From Clostridia bacterium (GTDB taxonomy: Bacteria > Bacillota > Clostridia > Christensenellales > Borkfalkiaceae): DNA of 56,713 nucleotides. The stretch spans positions 1-56,713 of the forward strand of contig JAGHJS010000025.1 in assembly GCA_017886545.1 (NCBI GenBank), in the 5' to 3' direction. Both the position numbers and the translations under genes were made by a program. Positions 32,646 through 41,114 of this stretch are shown here, in pieces (the stretch's first letter is position 1; each line of letters begins with the position of its first letter). A model generated the notes under the pieces. That model saw nothing but the letters and a program-made list of their open reading frames with translations. It was not told the origin of the DNA and searched no databases.

Positions 32646-33274
32646 CGGTCGAATATCTCGGGCATTCTTCGTTTCTGCTGACGGCGGCGGACGGCACGCG
32701 CCTCGTGACCGATCCGTATGCGGGGATCGGCTATCCCATGCCGCATGCCGAGGCGGAGTATGTGGTTTGCAGCCACGGGCACGCCGATCACGCGAACGTG
32801 CGCGGCGTAGCGGGGGCAAAGGAAGTTTTGACCGAGTCGGGCAGGCATACGCTCGGCGCGTTCACGGTGACGGGCATTCCTGCCTGGCACGACGAGGTGC
32901 ATGGCGCAAAGCGCGGCAGGAGCATCGTATATCGTATCGAGGCGGACGGGCAGTGCGTGTGCCATATGGGCGACATCGGGCAGCCGCCCGAGAGCGGGCT
33001 GCTTGCGCAGATCGGTTCGCCCGACGTGCTGCTCGTTCCCGTCGGCGGGGTCTATACCGTCGACGACGCGGGCGCGGCGGAATACGTCCGCCTGATCCGT
33101 CCGAAGATCACGGTCCCCATGCACTATCATCTTCCGGGCGGGACGCTCGGGATCGCGCCGCCCGACGCGTTTTTAAAGCGCATGGGCGCGGAAAACTGCG
33201 TCCGGATGCGGAAGCTGTCCCTTCCCTGTCCCGAAGCGGAGGGGAAGACGGTCGTCCTGGAGGTGAAGAGATGA
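32642..33274 (+). CDS. Metallo-beta-lactamase-fold hydrolase (UlaG/YtkL-like)
   Basis: This 210-residue protein has the metal-binding motif H-G-H-A-D-H (about 45-50), a further His in the W-H-D region (about 82), Asp in M-G-D-I-G (about 111) and a late M-H-Y-H. These match the UPF0173/UlaG-type MBL hydrolases. Substrate is unknown; such proteins often act on phosphoesters or lactones. Overlaps its neighbours by ATGA on both sides, so the four genes from 32217 are translationally linked. Confidence 0.88.
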   Translation: MTVEYLGHSSFLLTAADGTRLVTDPYAGIGYPMPHAEAEYVVCSHGHADHANVRGVAGAKEVLTESGRHTLGAFTVTGIPAWHDEVHGAKRGRSIVYRIEADGQCVCHMGDIGQPPESGLLAQIGSPDVLLVPVGGVYTVDDAGAAEYVRLIRPKITVPMHYHLPGGTLGIAPPDAFLKRMGAENCVRMRKLSLPCPEAEGKTVVLEVKR

Positions 33275-34704
33275 CGGATGAAGAATTGCTCGGGCTGTAC
33301 AAGCCCGTCTACGACTATCTTGACGCGTTCGGCATCTTTGAAGTGCGCAATCTGGCGCGCGCGTTCGGCGTGAAGAAGCCTACGTACGGGCGGAAGCACG
33401 ATCTGATCATGCGCCTCATCGGCGTGGCGTGCGGCGACGTGCCCGCAGGGCTGCGGGCGAAGAAGGGCGCGCGCGTTAAGGCGGAGGACGCGCCGGAAGA
33501 GAGCGTTGCGCGGGTGCGCGAACTGGTCGCCGAATGCAACGCGAAACGCAATTACGATTTCAGCGAATCGCCCGTTCCGCAGTATTATTTCCGCGATTCC
33601 GGGAAAGAGGCGCGGCAGTTCGGGTACGGCGATACGCTCTTCCGCGGCGTGCTCGAACCGGGCGACGGCGGAGGATACCTGCGCGCGGAAAACTGCGAGG
33701 CGGGGGAGGACGATCCGGTCGTTCCCGAAAACATGATCAAAAAATTCGGGCTGCGCGTGGGCGACGCGCTCACGGGGTATGCCGAACGCATCGAAGGGGT
33801 GCACATGTTTGTGCAGCTTGAAACGGTGAACGGCGCGGCGAAGAGCAAACTGCAGCGCCCCGCCTTCGGGTCGGTCCCGGCGGTGTATCCGAGCGAACGG
33901 ATCTCCTTCGGCGCGGCGGCGGATCCCGCTCTGCGCGCCGTCGACCTTCTCTGCCCGATCGGCAAAGGGCAGCGCGTGCTGGTGCATGTCCCGTCGGGCG
34001 CGGACGGTTCCGCCTTTTTCAGGGCGGCTGCTGCCGCGGCGGAAGGGATGGAGGTGTGTTACATCGCCGTCGGCTGCGGTCCGGAGGAGGAGACGGACCT
34101 GCGCGAGCGTTTCCCGCAGGCACAGGTCGTCTGTTCGCCCTTCGGAAAACCCGCGTCGCATTGCGTGCGCGTGGTGCGCCTTGCTCTGGAACATGCCAAA
34201 CGGGCAGCGGAGAGCGGCGGCGACGTGCTCGTGCTGCTCGATTCCATGACGGCTCTTGCCCGCTCGTACGGCGGGGTGCTTCCCTCTTCGGGGCGGCGCG
34301 CGGCGGGCGGTACGGATCTGAACGTGCTTGCCGAATGCGAGGCTGTCTTTGCCGTCGCGCGGAAACTGCGGGGCGCGGGCTCCGTCACCATGCTTGCGGC
34401 AGTCGCGTCGGGCGGCGTGGCGGACGAGGACGTGGAGGGCAAGTGCGGGCCTGCTGCGAACGCGCACCTTTGGCTGGCGTCTTCGCCGCTGCGGGCGGGC
34501 GGCGCCGTGCCCGATTTTTCCCGTTCGTATACCCGCAGGGGAGACGAGCTGCTCGGCGAAAAGGAGCGGGCCTGCGCCGGGGCGCTGCGCGCGGCGGCCG
34601 CGTCGGGCGGCGCGGAAAACATTCTTCGCCTGCTGGCGGAAACGGAAAACAACGCGCAGTTTGTTGCGGAAGAAGAACTTTGGAAGAACGGAGGCAGGGA
34701 ATGA
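33271..34704 (+). CDS. Rho transcription-termination-factor homologue with degenerate ATP-binding loop
   Basis: This 477-residue protein aligns along its length with Rho. A helical N-terminal domain with K-H-D-L-I is at about 42-47. The RNA-binding OB-like domain (about 115-190) shows G-x-L-E-P...G-Y-L-R, P-x-N-M-I-K-K-F-G-L-R-x-G-D. The ATPase core begins with Y-P-S-E-R-I and P-I-G-K-G-Q-R (230-235). The Walker A P-P-K-A-G-K-T of normal Rho is P-S-G-A-D-G-S here (241-247), so the catalytic Lys and Thr are lost. Walker B is still recognisable as D-V-L-V-L-L-D-S-M-T (318-327). The arginine-rich S-R-K segment is replaced near 402-409. It probably cannot hydrolyse ATP in the Rho manner; an RNA-binding regulatory role is inference. 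The ATG overlaps the preceding stop by 4 bases with GGAGGTG upstream. Confidence 0.85.
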   Translation: MTDEELLGLYKPVYDYLDAFGIFEVRNLARAFGVKKPTYGRKHDLIMRLIGVACGDVPAGLRAKKGARVKAEDAPEESVARVRELVAECNAKRNYDFSESPVPQYYFRDSGKEARQFGYGDTLFRGVLEPGDGGGYLRAENCEAGEDDPVVPENMIKKFGLRVGDALTGYAERIEGVHMFVQLETVNGAAKSKLQRPAFGSVPAVYPSERISFGAAADPALRAVDLLCPIGKGQRVLVHVPSGADGSAFFRAAAAAAEGMEVCYIAVGCGPEEETDLRERFPQAQVVCSPFGKPASHCVRVVRLALEHAKRAAESGGDVLVLLDSMTALARSYGGVLPSSGRRAAGGTDLNVLAECEAVFAVARKLRGAGSVTMLAAVASGGVADEDVEGKCGPAANAHLWLASSPLRAGGAVPDFSRSYTRRGDELLGEKERACAGALRAAAASGGAENILRLLAETENNAQFVAEEELWKNGGRE

Positions 34705-35651
34705 GCTGTTTTGCGGGCATCGATTTCGGCGGCATGAGCGTGAAAGTCGGGCTGTTCGACGGGCAGGCGCGGCTGCTTTGCAAGCATACGGCGGCAACGT
34801 CGAAGGAGGACGGCTACGCCGAAACGGTGAAAAAGACGGTGCAGGCGGTGCGCGACGCGTGCGCGAAGGCGCAGGTCTCGCCCGTCGCGCTCCGCGCGGC
34901 GGGCGTCGGTACGCCCGGCGTGATCGACGGGGCGAAGGGCGTCGTCGTGCGCTGGAGCAATTACGGCTGGGAGGACAGGCCTTTTGCCGCCGACCTTGCG
35001 GCGGGGCTGGGCGTGCCCGTGGAACTTGCCAACGACGCGAACGCCGCGGCGCTGGGCGAGGCGCGTTTCGGCGCGGGCAAAAAATACAACAGCAGCATCC
35101 TGCTCACGCTGGGCACGGGCATCGGCAGCGGCATCATCCTGGACGGCGAGATCTTCGGCGGGTTTGGCGGCGGAGGCGGCGAAGCGGGGCATATGGTCAT
35201 CGAATCGGGCGGCATTCCCTGCCCGTGCGGGCGGCGCGGCTGCTTCGAACAGTACGCCTCCGCGACGGCGCTCGTCCGCGATACCAAGCGCGCCATGTTC
35301 GAACATAAAAATTCGGCGCTGTGGCGCATCGCGGGCTCGCCCGAAGGGGCGGACGGCAGAACGGCGTTCCTCGCCGCGCGCGAGGGCGACGCCGCCGCGC
35401 GCAAAGTCGTGGATTCCTTCATCCGCTACCTTGCGGACGGCATAGCGAACCTGGTCAACCTGTTCCGCCCCGAAGCGGTGCTCCTCGGCGGCGGGATCTC
35501 GAACGAGGGCGAGGCGCTGCTCGCGCCCCTGCGGCAGCGCGTGGGCGAACGCCTGTACGTGGACGCGGCGCGCATCCCGTTCGCACTCATCCGCGCGGCG
35601 CTCGGCAACGACGCGGGCATGTACGGCGCATATGCGCTGGTATGCGGCTGA
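34701..35651 (+). CDS. ROK-family sugar kinase (glucokinase-like)
   Basis: This 316-residue kinase has the N-terminal phosphate motif D-F-G-G-M-S-V-K (about 8-15). The ROK signature region is L-T-L-G-T-G-I-G-S-G (about 136-145), and the zinc site follows as G-H-M...C-P-C-G-R-R-G-C-F-E (about 165-183). No N-terminal helix-turn-helix is present, so it is an enzyme rather than a ROK repressor. Glucose phosphorylation to glucose-6-phosphate is most likely. The final G in the first phosphate motif is Met, a small deviation. ATG overlaps the Rho-like stop by 4 bases. Confidence 0.9.
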   Translation: MSCFAGIDFGGMSVKVGLFDGQARLLCKHTAATSKEDGYAETVKKTVQAVRDACAKAQVSPVALRAAGVGTPGVIDGAKGVVVRWSNYGWEDRPFAADLAAGLGVPVELANDANAAALGEARFGAGKKYNSSILLTLGTGIGSGIILDGEIFGGFGGGGGEAGHMVIESGGIPCPCGRRGCFEQYASATALVRDTKRAMFEHKNSALWRIAGSPEGADGRTAFLAAREGDAAARKVVDSFIRYLADGIANLVNLFRPEAVLLGGGISNEGEALLAPLRQRVGERLYVDAARIPFALIRAALGNDAGMYGAYALVCG

Positions 35652-35665
35652 CGGAGGAAAGACCC

Positions 35666-36451
35666 GTGGCGTTCCGAAGAAAGAAAAAACTGCTCGGCGC
35701 GGCATTGGGCAGCGGCGGCGCGAAGGGGCTGGCGCACCTCGGTGTTTTGCAGGCGCTGGAGGAGGCGGGTATCCGCTTCGACGTGCTTGCGGGCACGTCC
35801 GCGGGCTCGATCGCCGGCTCGCTGTACGCGAAGGGGTATTCCCCCGCGGACATCGCCGAGCTTCTGGCGCGCGTCGATTACAAGCAGACGGTGCTTTCGC
35901 TCCTGTTGGAGCGGTCGGCGCAGCCTTTGCACCGCCTTCTGGACGGCGTTCTCGGCGAATGCACCTTTGCCGAACTGCAAAAACCCTTTGCCGCCGTCGC
36001 GACCGATACCGCCGACGGCGGGGAGATCGTCCTGCGCGAGGGCAACGTGGCGCGGGCGGTGCTCGCCTCTTCGGCGATGCCTCCCTTTTTCCGCCCCGTG
36101 CAGATCGACGGCAGGGCGCTGGCGGACGGCGCGTTCGCGAACGCCGTTCCCGGCGACGTGGCGCGGCGGCTGGGTGCGGACGTCGTGATCGGCGTCACCC
36201 TCTCGCCCGCGGAAAGTTACAGGGAAGTTTCCTTCACAACCGCGGCGGGCAGGCAGATCGTGCTGCGGCAGGAGGGGATCGCCTCCTGCGACATCCTGCT
36301 CGAACCCGATCTCTCCGCGTACACCGCGACGAGCGTGTTCGATACCGATAAGATCTTCGACGTCGGCTATGCCTGCGCCAAAGAGCGCCTGCCCGAGATC
36401 GTGCGGCTTCTGCGCGCCAACAGGATCGGGGCAGCCGAGCGCGCACTGTGA
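35666..36451 (+). CDS. Patatin-like phospholipase (RssA/YchK type)
   Basis: This 261-residue protein has the oxyanion motif G-S-G-G-A-K-G (about 15-21), nucleophile Ser45 in G-T-S-A-G-S and the catalytic Asp154 in L-A-D-G-A-F. It should be a cytosolic or membrane-associated acyl hydrolase. I prefer the GTG start at 35666, which has GGAGG 8 bases upstream; an in-frame ATG at 35642 inside the ROK gene has no such site. The last bases overlap the next gene (GTGA). Confidence 0.88.
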   Translation: MAFRRKKKLLGAALGSGGAKGLAHLGVLQALEEAGIRFDVLAGTSAGSIAGSLYAKGYSPADIAELLARVDYKQTVLSLLLERSAQPLHRLLDGVLGECTFAELQKPFAAVATDTADGGEIVLREGNVARAVLASSAMPPFFRPVQIDGRALADGAFANAVPGDVARRLGADVVIGVTLSPAESYREVSFTTAAGRQIVLRQEGIASCDILLEPDLSAYTATSVFDTDKIFDVGYACAKERLPEIVRLLRANRIGAAERAL

Positions 36452-37500
36452 ATCCGCTGCCCGCGCGCCGCAAAAAACACGCGCTGCGCCGCTTTTTTCT
36501 GCGGCCGAAGGTGCTGTTGTGCCTCGCGCTGGCGCTGTTTGCGGCGGCGTTCCTCATCGTCGACCAATGCGTGTTCCCCATGCGCTACGCCGCGGCGCTC
36601 ATGCGCTTGCCCGCGATCCCCGCGCGCGAGGAGGGGCAGATGCGCGTTCTGTTTGCGGACGTGGGGCAGGGCGACTGCACGGTCATCCAGTTTCCCGACG
36701 GAACGGCGATGCTGATCGACGGTGGCGACGGGAGCCTTTCCGCCCGTTCGGAGGCGATCGCCTGCTGTTTTGCGCTCGGCGTCGAACGGTTTGACAGCGT
36801 TCTGCTTACGCACCCCGATTCCGACCATGCCGCGGGGCTGGCGGAGCTTATCGCCTGTTTCGGCGCGGATACGGTCTGGCTCCCGCTCTTTGCGGAGGCA
36901 GAGGGCGAGGACGGCGCCGCGTATGCGGCAGTCCTTTCCGCTGTCGAGGAAAGCGGCGCGGAGACCCGTTTTGCGCAGACGTATGCGCATTTCCTGTCCT
37001 CGGAAGAGGAATATTTTTACTACGGCATGTTCCTTTCCCCGTCGGAAGGGGAGAGTTATGCGGATACGAACGACGCCTCCGCCGTCCTCTGGCTGGAATA
37101 CGCGGGGAAGAGCTTCCTGTTTACGGGCGACGCGTCCGGGCGGGTGGAGGATGCGCTCGTGCGGGCGTACGAGCAGACGGACGGCGCCGTTTTTGAACTG
37201 GACGTGCCCGCTTACGGCGGTACGCGGACGCTCGCGCCCGCCCTTTCCGAACTGACCTTTCTCAAAGCGGGGCACCACGGCAGCAATGCCTCGACGGGCG
37301 AAGCGCTGCTTTCGCTGTGTTCGCCTGACGCCGTGTTTTTCAGCGCGGGCAGGGGAAACCTGTACGGGCATCCGAGCGACAGCTGCATTGCGCGCGTGCG
37401 CGAGGCTGTGCCCGATGCGGCGCTGTACCGCACGGACGAGCTGGGCAGCATCCTGCTTACCCTTTCTGCGGACGGAAGCTGCACGGTGCAGGCGGTGTAG
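36448..37500 (+). CDS. Membrane-anchored ComEC/Rec2-like metallo-beta-lactamase hydrolase
   Basis: This 350-residue protein has one N-terminal transmembrane helix (about 22-40) followed by an extracytoplasmic MBL domain. The motif T-H-P-D-S-D-H-A-A-G (about 121-130), F-T-G-D-A (about 228-232) and G-H-H-G-S-N (about 275-280) match the C-terminal domain of ComEC and stand-alone competence-like hydrolases. No ComEC membrane core is present, so it is not a DNA channel. Start is GTG, overlapping the patatin stop by 4 bases. The function is probably extracellular nucleic-acid or phosphoester hydrolysis (inference). Confidence 0.83.
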   Translation: MNPLPARRKKHALRRFFLRPKVLLCLALALFAAAFLIVDQCVFPMRYAAALMRLPAIPAREEGQMRVLFADVGQGDCTVIQFPDGTAMLIDGGDGSLSARSEAIACCFALGVERFDSVLLTHPDSDHAAGLAELIACFGADTVWLPLFAEAEGEDGAAYAAVLSAVEESGAETRFAQTYAHFLSSEEEYFYYGMFLSPSEGESYADTNDASAVLWLEYAGKSFLFTGDASGRVEDALVRAYEQTDGAVFELDVPAYGGTRTLAPALSELTFLKAGHHGSNASTGEALLSLCSPDAVFFSAGRGNLYGHPSDSCIARVREAVPDAALYRTDELGSILLTLSADGSCTVQAV

Positions 37501-37659
37501 CGGCGGAAGAAGAAAAGACCATGCGCAGCGGGCGGCGCCGACAGCCATGGTGCGGGCGGCAAGCCGCTCCCCGCAGGGCGCGCAGCAAATTTTTGTATTT
37601 CCATCGGGGCGGGCGTTCCCGCCGCCGTTCGGATAAAATTTTCAACGGAGCAAAACCAT

Positions 37660-38790
37660 ATGAAACTTACCACAGCGGGCGAATCGCACGGCAAAGCGCT
37701 CATCGCCATCATCGAAGGGCTTCCCGCCAACCTCCCCGTCGACATCGACGAGATCAACGCATACCTTGCCCTGCGGCAGGGCGGGTACGGCAGGGGCGCG
37801 CGGCAGAAGATCGAAAAGGACACCGTGAACATCCTTGCGGGCGTGCGCAACAAGCTGACGCTGGGCAGTCCCGTCTGCCTCGCCGTCGAAAACAAGGACT
37901 ATGTGCACTGGGAGGAGTACATGGCGCCCGAGGGGGCGGACGTATCGCACCGCCGCCTGACCTGCCTGCGCCCCGGGCACGCCGACCTTACGGGCGTGAA
38001 AAAGTTCGACCAGACGGATGCGCGCAACATTCTGGAACGCGCCTCCGCACGCGAGACGGCGGTGCGCGTCGCGGCGGGCACGGTCGCGCGCGGGCTGCTG
38101 CGCGAGCTCGGCATCGAAGTGCGCGGGTATGTGAAGTCCGCCGCGGGGATCACGGATGAGAAGGAATACTCCTTTGAAGAGCTTGCAGACGTCAAAAATT
38201 CGCCGCTGTTCATGCCGGACGAAGCGCTGTGCCGGCAGGCGATGGCGCGCATCGACCGGATCAAGGAAGACAAGGACACGGCGGGCGGCATCGTCGAAGT
38301 GCGCGTAAAGGGCATCAAGAGCGGGTTCGGCAGCTGCATGAGCTACGGGGAAAAGCTGGACGGCGCGCTGGCGGGCGCGGTCATGGGCGTGCAGGCGATC
38401 AAGGGCGTGGAGATCGGCAAGGGGTTCGCCGCCGCGCTCGCGCGCGGGAGCGAGATGCACGACGAGATCTATTACAGCGAGGAGCGCGGCTTCTACCGCA
38501 CCACCAACCGCGCGGGCGGTCTGGAAGGGGGCATGACCAACGGCGAGGAGATCGTCCTCCGCGCGGCGATGAAGCCCATTCCCACCCTCATGCGCGGGCT
38601 GAACACCGTCGACCTCGATACGCTTGCGCCCGCCCGCGCGGCGACCGAGCGCAGCGACGTGTGTTCGGTGTGCGCCTGCGAGATCATCGTGGAGAGCGTC
38701 GTCTGCTTCGTGCTCGCGCAGAAGATCCTTGACCGCCTCGGCGCGGACAACATGCGCGACCTGAAAGAGCGCTACGCAAAACTCGGCTGA
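37660..38790 (+). CDS. aroC: Chorismate synthase
   Basis: This 376-residue enzyme makes chorismate from 5-enolpyruvylshikimate-3-phosphate using reduced FMN. The N-terminus T-T-A-G-E-S-H-G and the R-Q-G-G-Y-G-R-G-x-R loop are typical, and G-L-E-G-G-M-T-N-G (about 287-295) and A-x-x-E are present in the second half. It heads the operon aroC-aroB-aroA-aroE-aroQ-aroK, which holds steps 2-7 of the shikimate pathway; only DAHP synthase (step 1) is absent. CGGAG lies 9 bases before the ATG. The 159-base space upstream (37501-37659) has a TAAAAT at 37634 but no matching -35, so the promoter is unclear. Confidence 0.96.
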   Translation: MKLTTAGESHGKALIAIIEGLPANLPVDIDEINAYLALRQGGYGRGARQKIEKDTVNILAGVRNKLTLGSPVCLAVENKDYVHWEEYMAPEGADVSHRRLTCLRPGHADLTGVKKFDQTDARNILERASARETAVRVAAGTVARGLLRELGIEVRGYVKSAAGITDEKEYSFEELADVKNSPLFMPDEALCRQAMARIDRIKEDKDTAGGIVEVRVKGIKSGFGSCMSYGEKLDGALAGAVMGVQAIKGVEIGKGFAAALARGSEMHDEIYYSEERGFYRTTNRAGGLEGGMTNGEEIVLRAAMKPIPTLMRGLNTVDLDTLAPARAATERSDVCSVCACEIIVESVVCFVLAQKILDRLGADNMRDLKERYAKLG

Positions 38791-38809
38791 AAGGGGCGCG
38801 GAGAACGGT

Positions 38810-39862
38810 ATGGAGATCATCGAAGTCAATACCAAGTCCCGCCCGTCGCGGGTGTACTGCGGCGAAGGCGCGTTTGCAGAACTCGGCGCATGCGTCGGGG
38901 GGAAGGAGGCGTTCGTCGTCACCGATACGAACGTGCAGCGGCTGTACGGGGAACAGATCGCGCGGGCGCTGCCAGGCGCGCCCGTATGCGCCGTGCCCGC
39001 GGGGGAGCGGCATAAGAACGAAAAGACGCTCTTTAAAATTTTCGACGCGATGCTCGCGGCGGGCGTGCACCGCAGCGCCGTGCTCGTCGCGCTGGGCGGC
39101 GGGGTCGTCGGCGACATGGGCGGGCTGGCGGCGGCGCTGTACATGCGCGGGATCCGCGTCGTGCAGGTGCCGACCACCCTTTTGGCGCAGGTCGATTCCT
39201 CCGTCGGCGGCAAAACGGCGATCGATTACGGCGGGGTGAAGAACGTCGTCGGCGCCTTCTGGCAGCCCGATACGGTGCTGTGCGACCCGCTGTTTCTGCA
39301 TACGCTCCCGCCCCGCGAGATCCGCTGCGGGCTGGGCGAAATTCTGAAGACGGGGCTTCTGGACGCCGCCGTCGGCGAAAAGCTGTGGGCAAGCAGGGGG
39401 CGGCTTCATGACCTTGCCTTCCTCTCCGAAATCGCGGCGGACTGCGTGCGCTTCAAAGCGCGCGTCGTCGCGGAGGACGAAACGGAAAAGAGCGGCGTGC
39501 GCAAGTGCCTGAACCTCGGGCACACCACGGGGCACGCGCTCGAGCTTGCGTACGGCCGCCGTTCGCACGGCGAATACGTTCTCATCGGCATGTGGCTGGA
39601 AAGTTTCATCGCCGAGCGCGAAGGGGTGTGTTCCCCCGAACATGCGCAGTACGTGCGCGACACCGTGCGCCTCGCGCTGCCGCGCATCCCCGCGTTCCGC
39701 GGCGCGCGCGACTGCGTGCGCTACGCCCTGCTCGATAAAAAGAACAGCGAAAAGGGCGCCGTGTCCGTCCTGCTTTCGGCGGGGAAGGGCGAATATGCGG
39801 AGCGTATCCTCCCTGCGGCGCGCTATGCGGACTATCTCGGCATTCTGGAGGAACGGGCATGA
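38810..39862 (+). CDS. aroB: 3-dehydroquinate synthase
   Basis: This 350-residue NAD+- and Zn2+-dependent enzyme converts DAHP to 3-dehydroquinate. The conserved D-T-N (about 40) and A-L-G-G-G-V-V-G-D (about 94-102) motifs, P-T-T-L-L-A-Q-V-D-S-S-V-G-G-K (about 122-136) and the metal ligands in G-H-T-x-G-H-A-L-E (about 237-245) are all present. It follows aroC by 19 bases and overlaps aroA by 4 (ATGA). Confidence 0.96.
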   Translation: MEIIEVNTKSRPSRVYCGEGAFAELGACVGGKEAFVVTDTNVQRLYGEQIARALPGAPVCAVPAGERHKNEKTLFKIFDAMLAAGVHRSAVLVALGGGVVGDMGGLAAALYMRGIRVVQVPTTLLAQVDSSVGGKTAIDYGGVKNVVGAFWQPDTVLCDPLFLHTLPPREIRCGLGEILKTGLLDAAVGEKLWASRGRLHDLAFLSEIAADCVRFKARVVAEDETEKSGVRKCLNLGHTTGHALELAYGRRSHGEYVLIGMWLESFIAEREGVCSPEHAQYVRDTVRLALPRIPAFRGARDCVRYALLDKKNSEKGAVSVLLSAGKGEYAERILPAARYADYLGILEERA

Positions 39863-41109
39863 AGATCGCGCCGTGCAATACTTTTGGCGGGGAATTCACC
39901 GTCCCCGGCGATAAATCCATCACCCACCGCGCGGTCATGTTCAACGCCGCGGCGGAGGGCGAGGCGCACATCACGGGCGCGCTGCCCGGCGAAGACTGCC
40001 TCTCCACCGCCGCCTGCATGCGCGCGCTCGGCGCAACGGTCGAATTCGGCGGCACGGAGGTGCGCGTCGTCGGCACGCCGACCTTCCGCGATGCGGACTG
40101 CGACTGCGGCAACAGCGGCACGACCATGCGGCTTCTGACGGGGCTTCTGGCGGGCAGGAAGGTGCATGCCGCGCTCACGGGCGACCCTTCTTTGAGCGCC
40201 CGCCCGATGGAGCGGGTGGCGCGCCCCCTGCGCGAGCTGGGCGCCGCGGTCGGCACGACGGACGGGCACGCGCCCGTCACCGTTTCGCCCGCGCGCCTTC
40301 GCGGCTGCACGGTGCGCACGGGCGTCGCCAGCGCGCAGGTCAAGAGCGCGGTCATCCTCGCCGCCCTCGGCGCGGAGGGGGAGACGGTGGTGGAGGAGCC
40401 CATCCTCACCCGCGACCACACCGAGCGCATGCTCGCCGCGATGGGCGCGGACATCCGCGCGGAGGGGACGCGCGTCACCGTGCGCGGCAGCGCGCTGCAT
40501 GCGGCGGACGTGCATGTGCCGTCGGATATCTCTTCGGCAGCGTATTTCCTCGCGCTGGGCGCGCTGCGCGGCGAAGTGCTGTGCAAAAACGTGGGCGTGA
40601 ACCCCACGCGCACGGGGCTTTTGCGCGTGTTCGACGAAATGGGCGTGCGGTATGCGCTGGAAAACGAGCGCACCGCCTGCGGCGAACCCGTCGCGGACAT
40701 CCGCGTGTTTAAATCGGCGCTGCGCCCGCTGCGCATGGGCGCGGAGCTGGTGCCCTCGCTCGTCGACGAGATCCCCGTTATCGCGGTGCTGTGCGCGTTT
40801 GCGGAAGGGGAGAGCGTCATCGCGGGCGCGCAGGAACTGAAAGTGAAAGAGAGCGACCGCATCGCCTCGACGGCGGCGATGCTGAACGCGCTGGGCGGCG
40901 ACTGTACGCCGACGGCGGACGGCTTTATCATCCGCGGCAAAAAATCGCTTGCGGGCGGCAGGGTCCGCTCGCTGAAAGACCACCGCATCGCCATGAGCGG
41001 CGCGGTCGCGCTCGCCGCGAGCGCGCGGGGCGGGGAGATTGAGGACGCGGACTGCGTCAACATCTCTTTCCCGGGGTTTTATTCCATGCTGGAAGGAAAA
41101 GGAGAGTAA
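39859..41109 (+). CDS. aroA: 3-phosphoshikimate 1-carboxyvinyltransferase (EPSP synthase)
   Basis: This 416-residue enzyme transfers enolpyruvate from PEP to shikimate-3-phosphate. The N-terminal P-G-D-K-S-I-T-H-R motif (about 15-23), N-S-G-T-T-M-R-L-L (about 87-95) and K-E-S-D-R-I (about 330-335) with D-H-R-I-A-M (about 373-378) are intact. N-S-G-T-T-M-R is the substrate-binding loop of the prokaryotic enzyme. The ATG overlaps aroB by 4 bases. Confidence 0.96.
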   Translation: MKIAPCNTFGGEFTVPGDKSITHRAVMFNAAAEGEAHITGALPGEDCLSTAACMRALGATVEFGGTEVRVVGTPTFRDADCDCGNSGTTMRLLTGLLAGRKVHAALTGDPSLSARPMERVARPLRELGAAVGTTDGHAPVTVSPARLRGCTVRTGVASAQVKSAVILAALGAEGETVVEEPILTRDHTERMLAAMGADIRAEGTRVTVRGSALHAADVHVPSDISSAAYFLALGALRGEVLCKNVGVNPTRTGLLRVFDEMGVRYALENERTACGEPVADIRVFKSALRPLRMGAELVPSLVDEIPVIAVLCAFAEGESVIAGAQELKVKESDRIASTAAMLNALGGDCTPTADGFIIRGKKSLAGGRVRSLKDHRIAMSGAVALAASARGGEIEDADCVNISFPGFYSMLEGKGE

Positions 41110-41114
41110 AATTT

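Noticed and set aside
37501-37659. T-box or other riboswitch before the aro operon
   Set aside because: No conserved T-box core or long structured leader; only a short GC hairpin and a lone TAAAAT.
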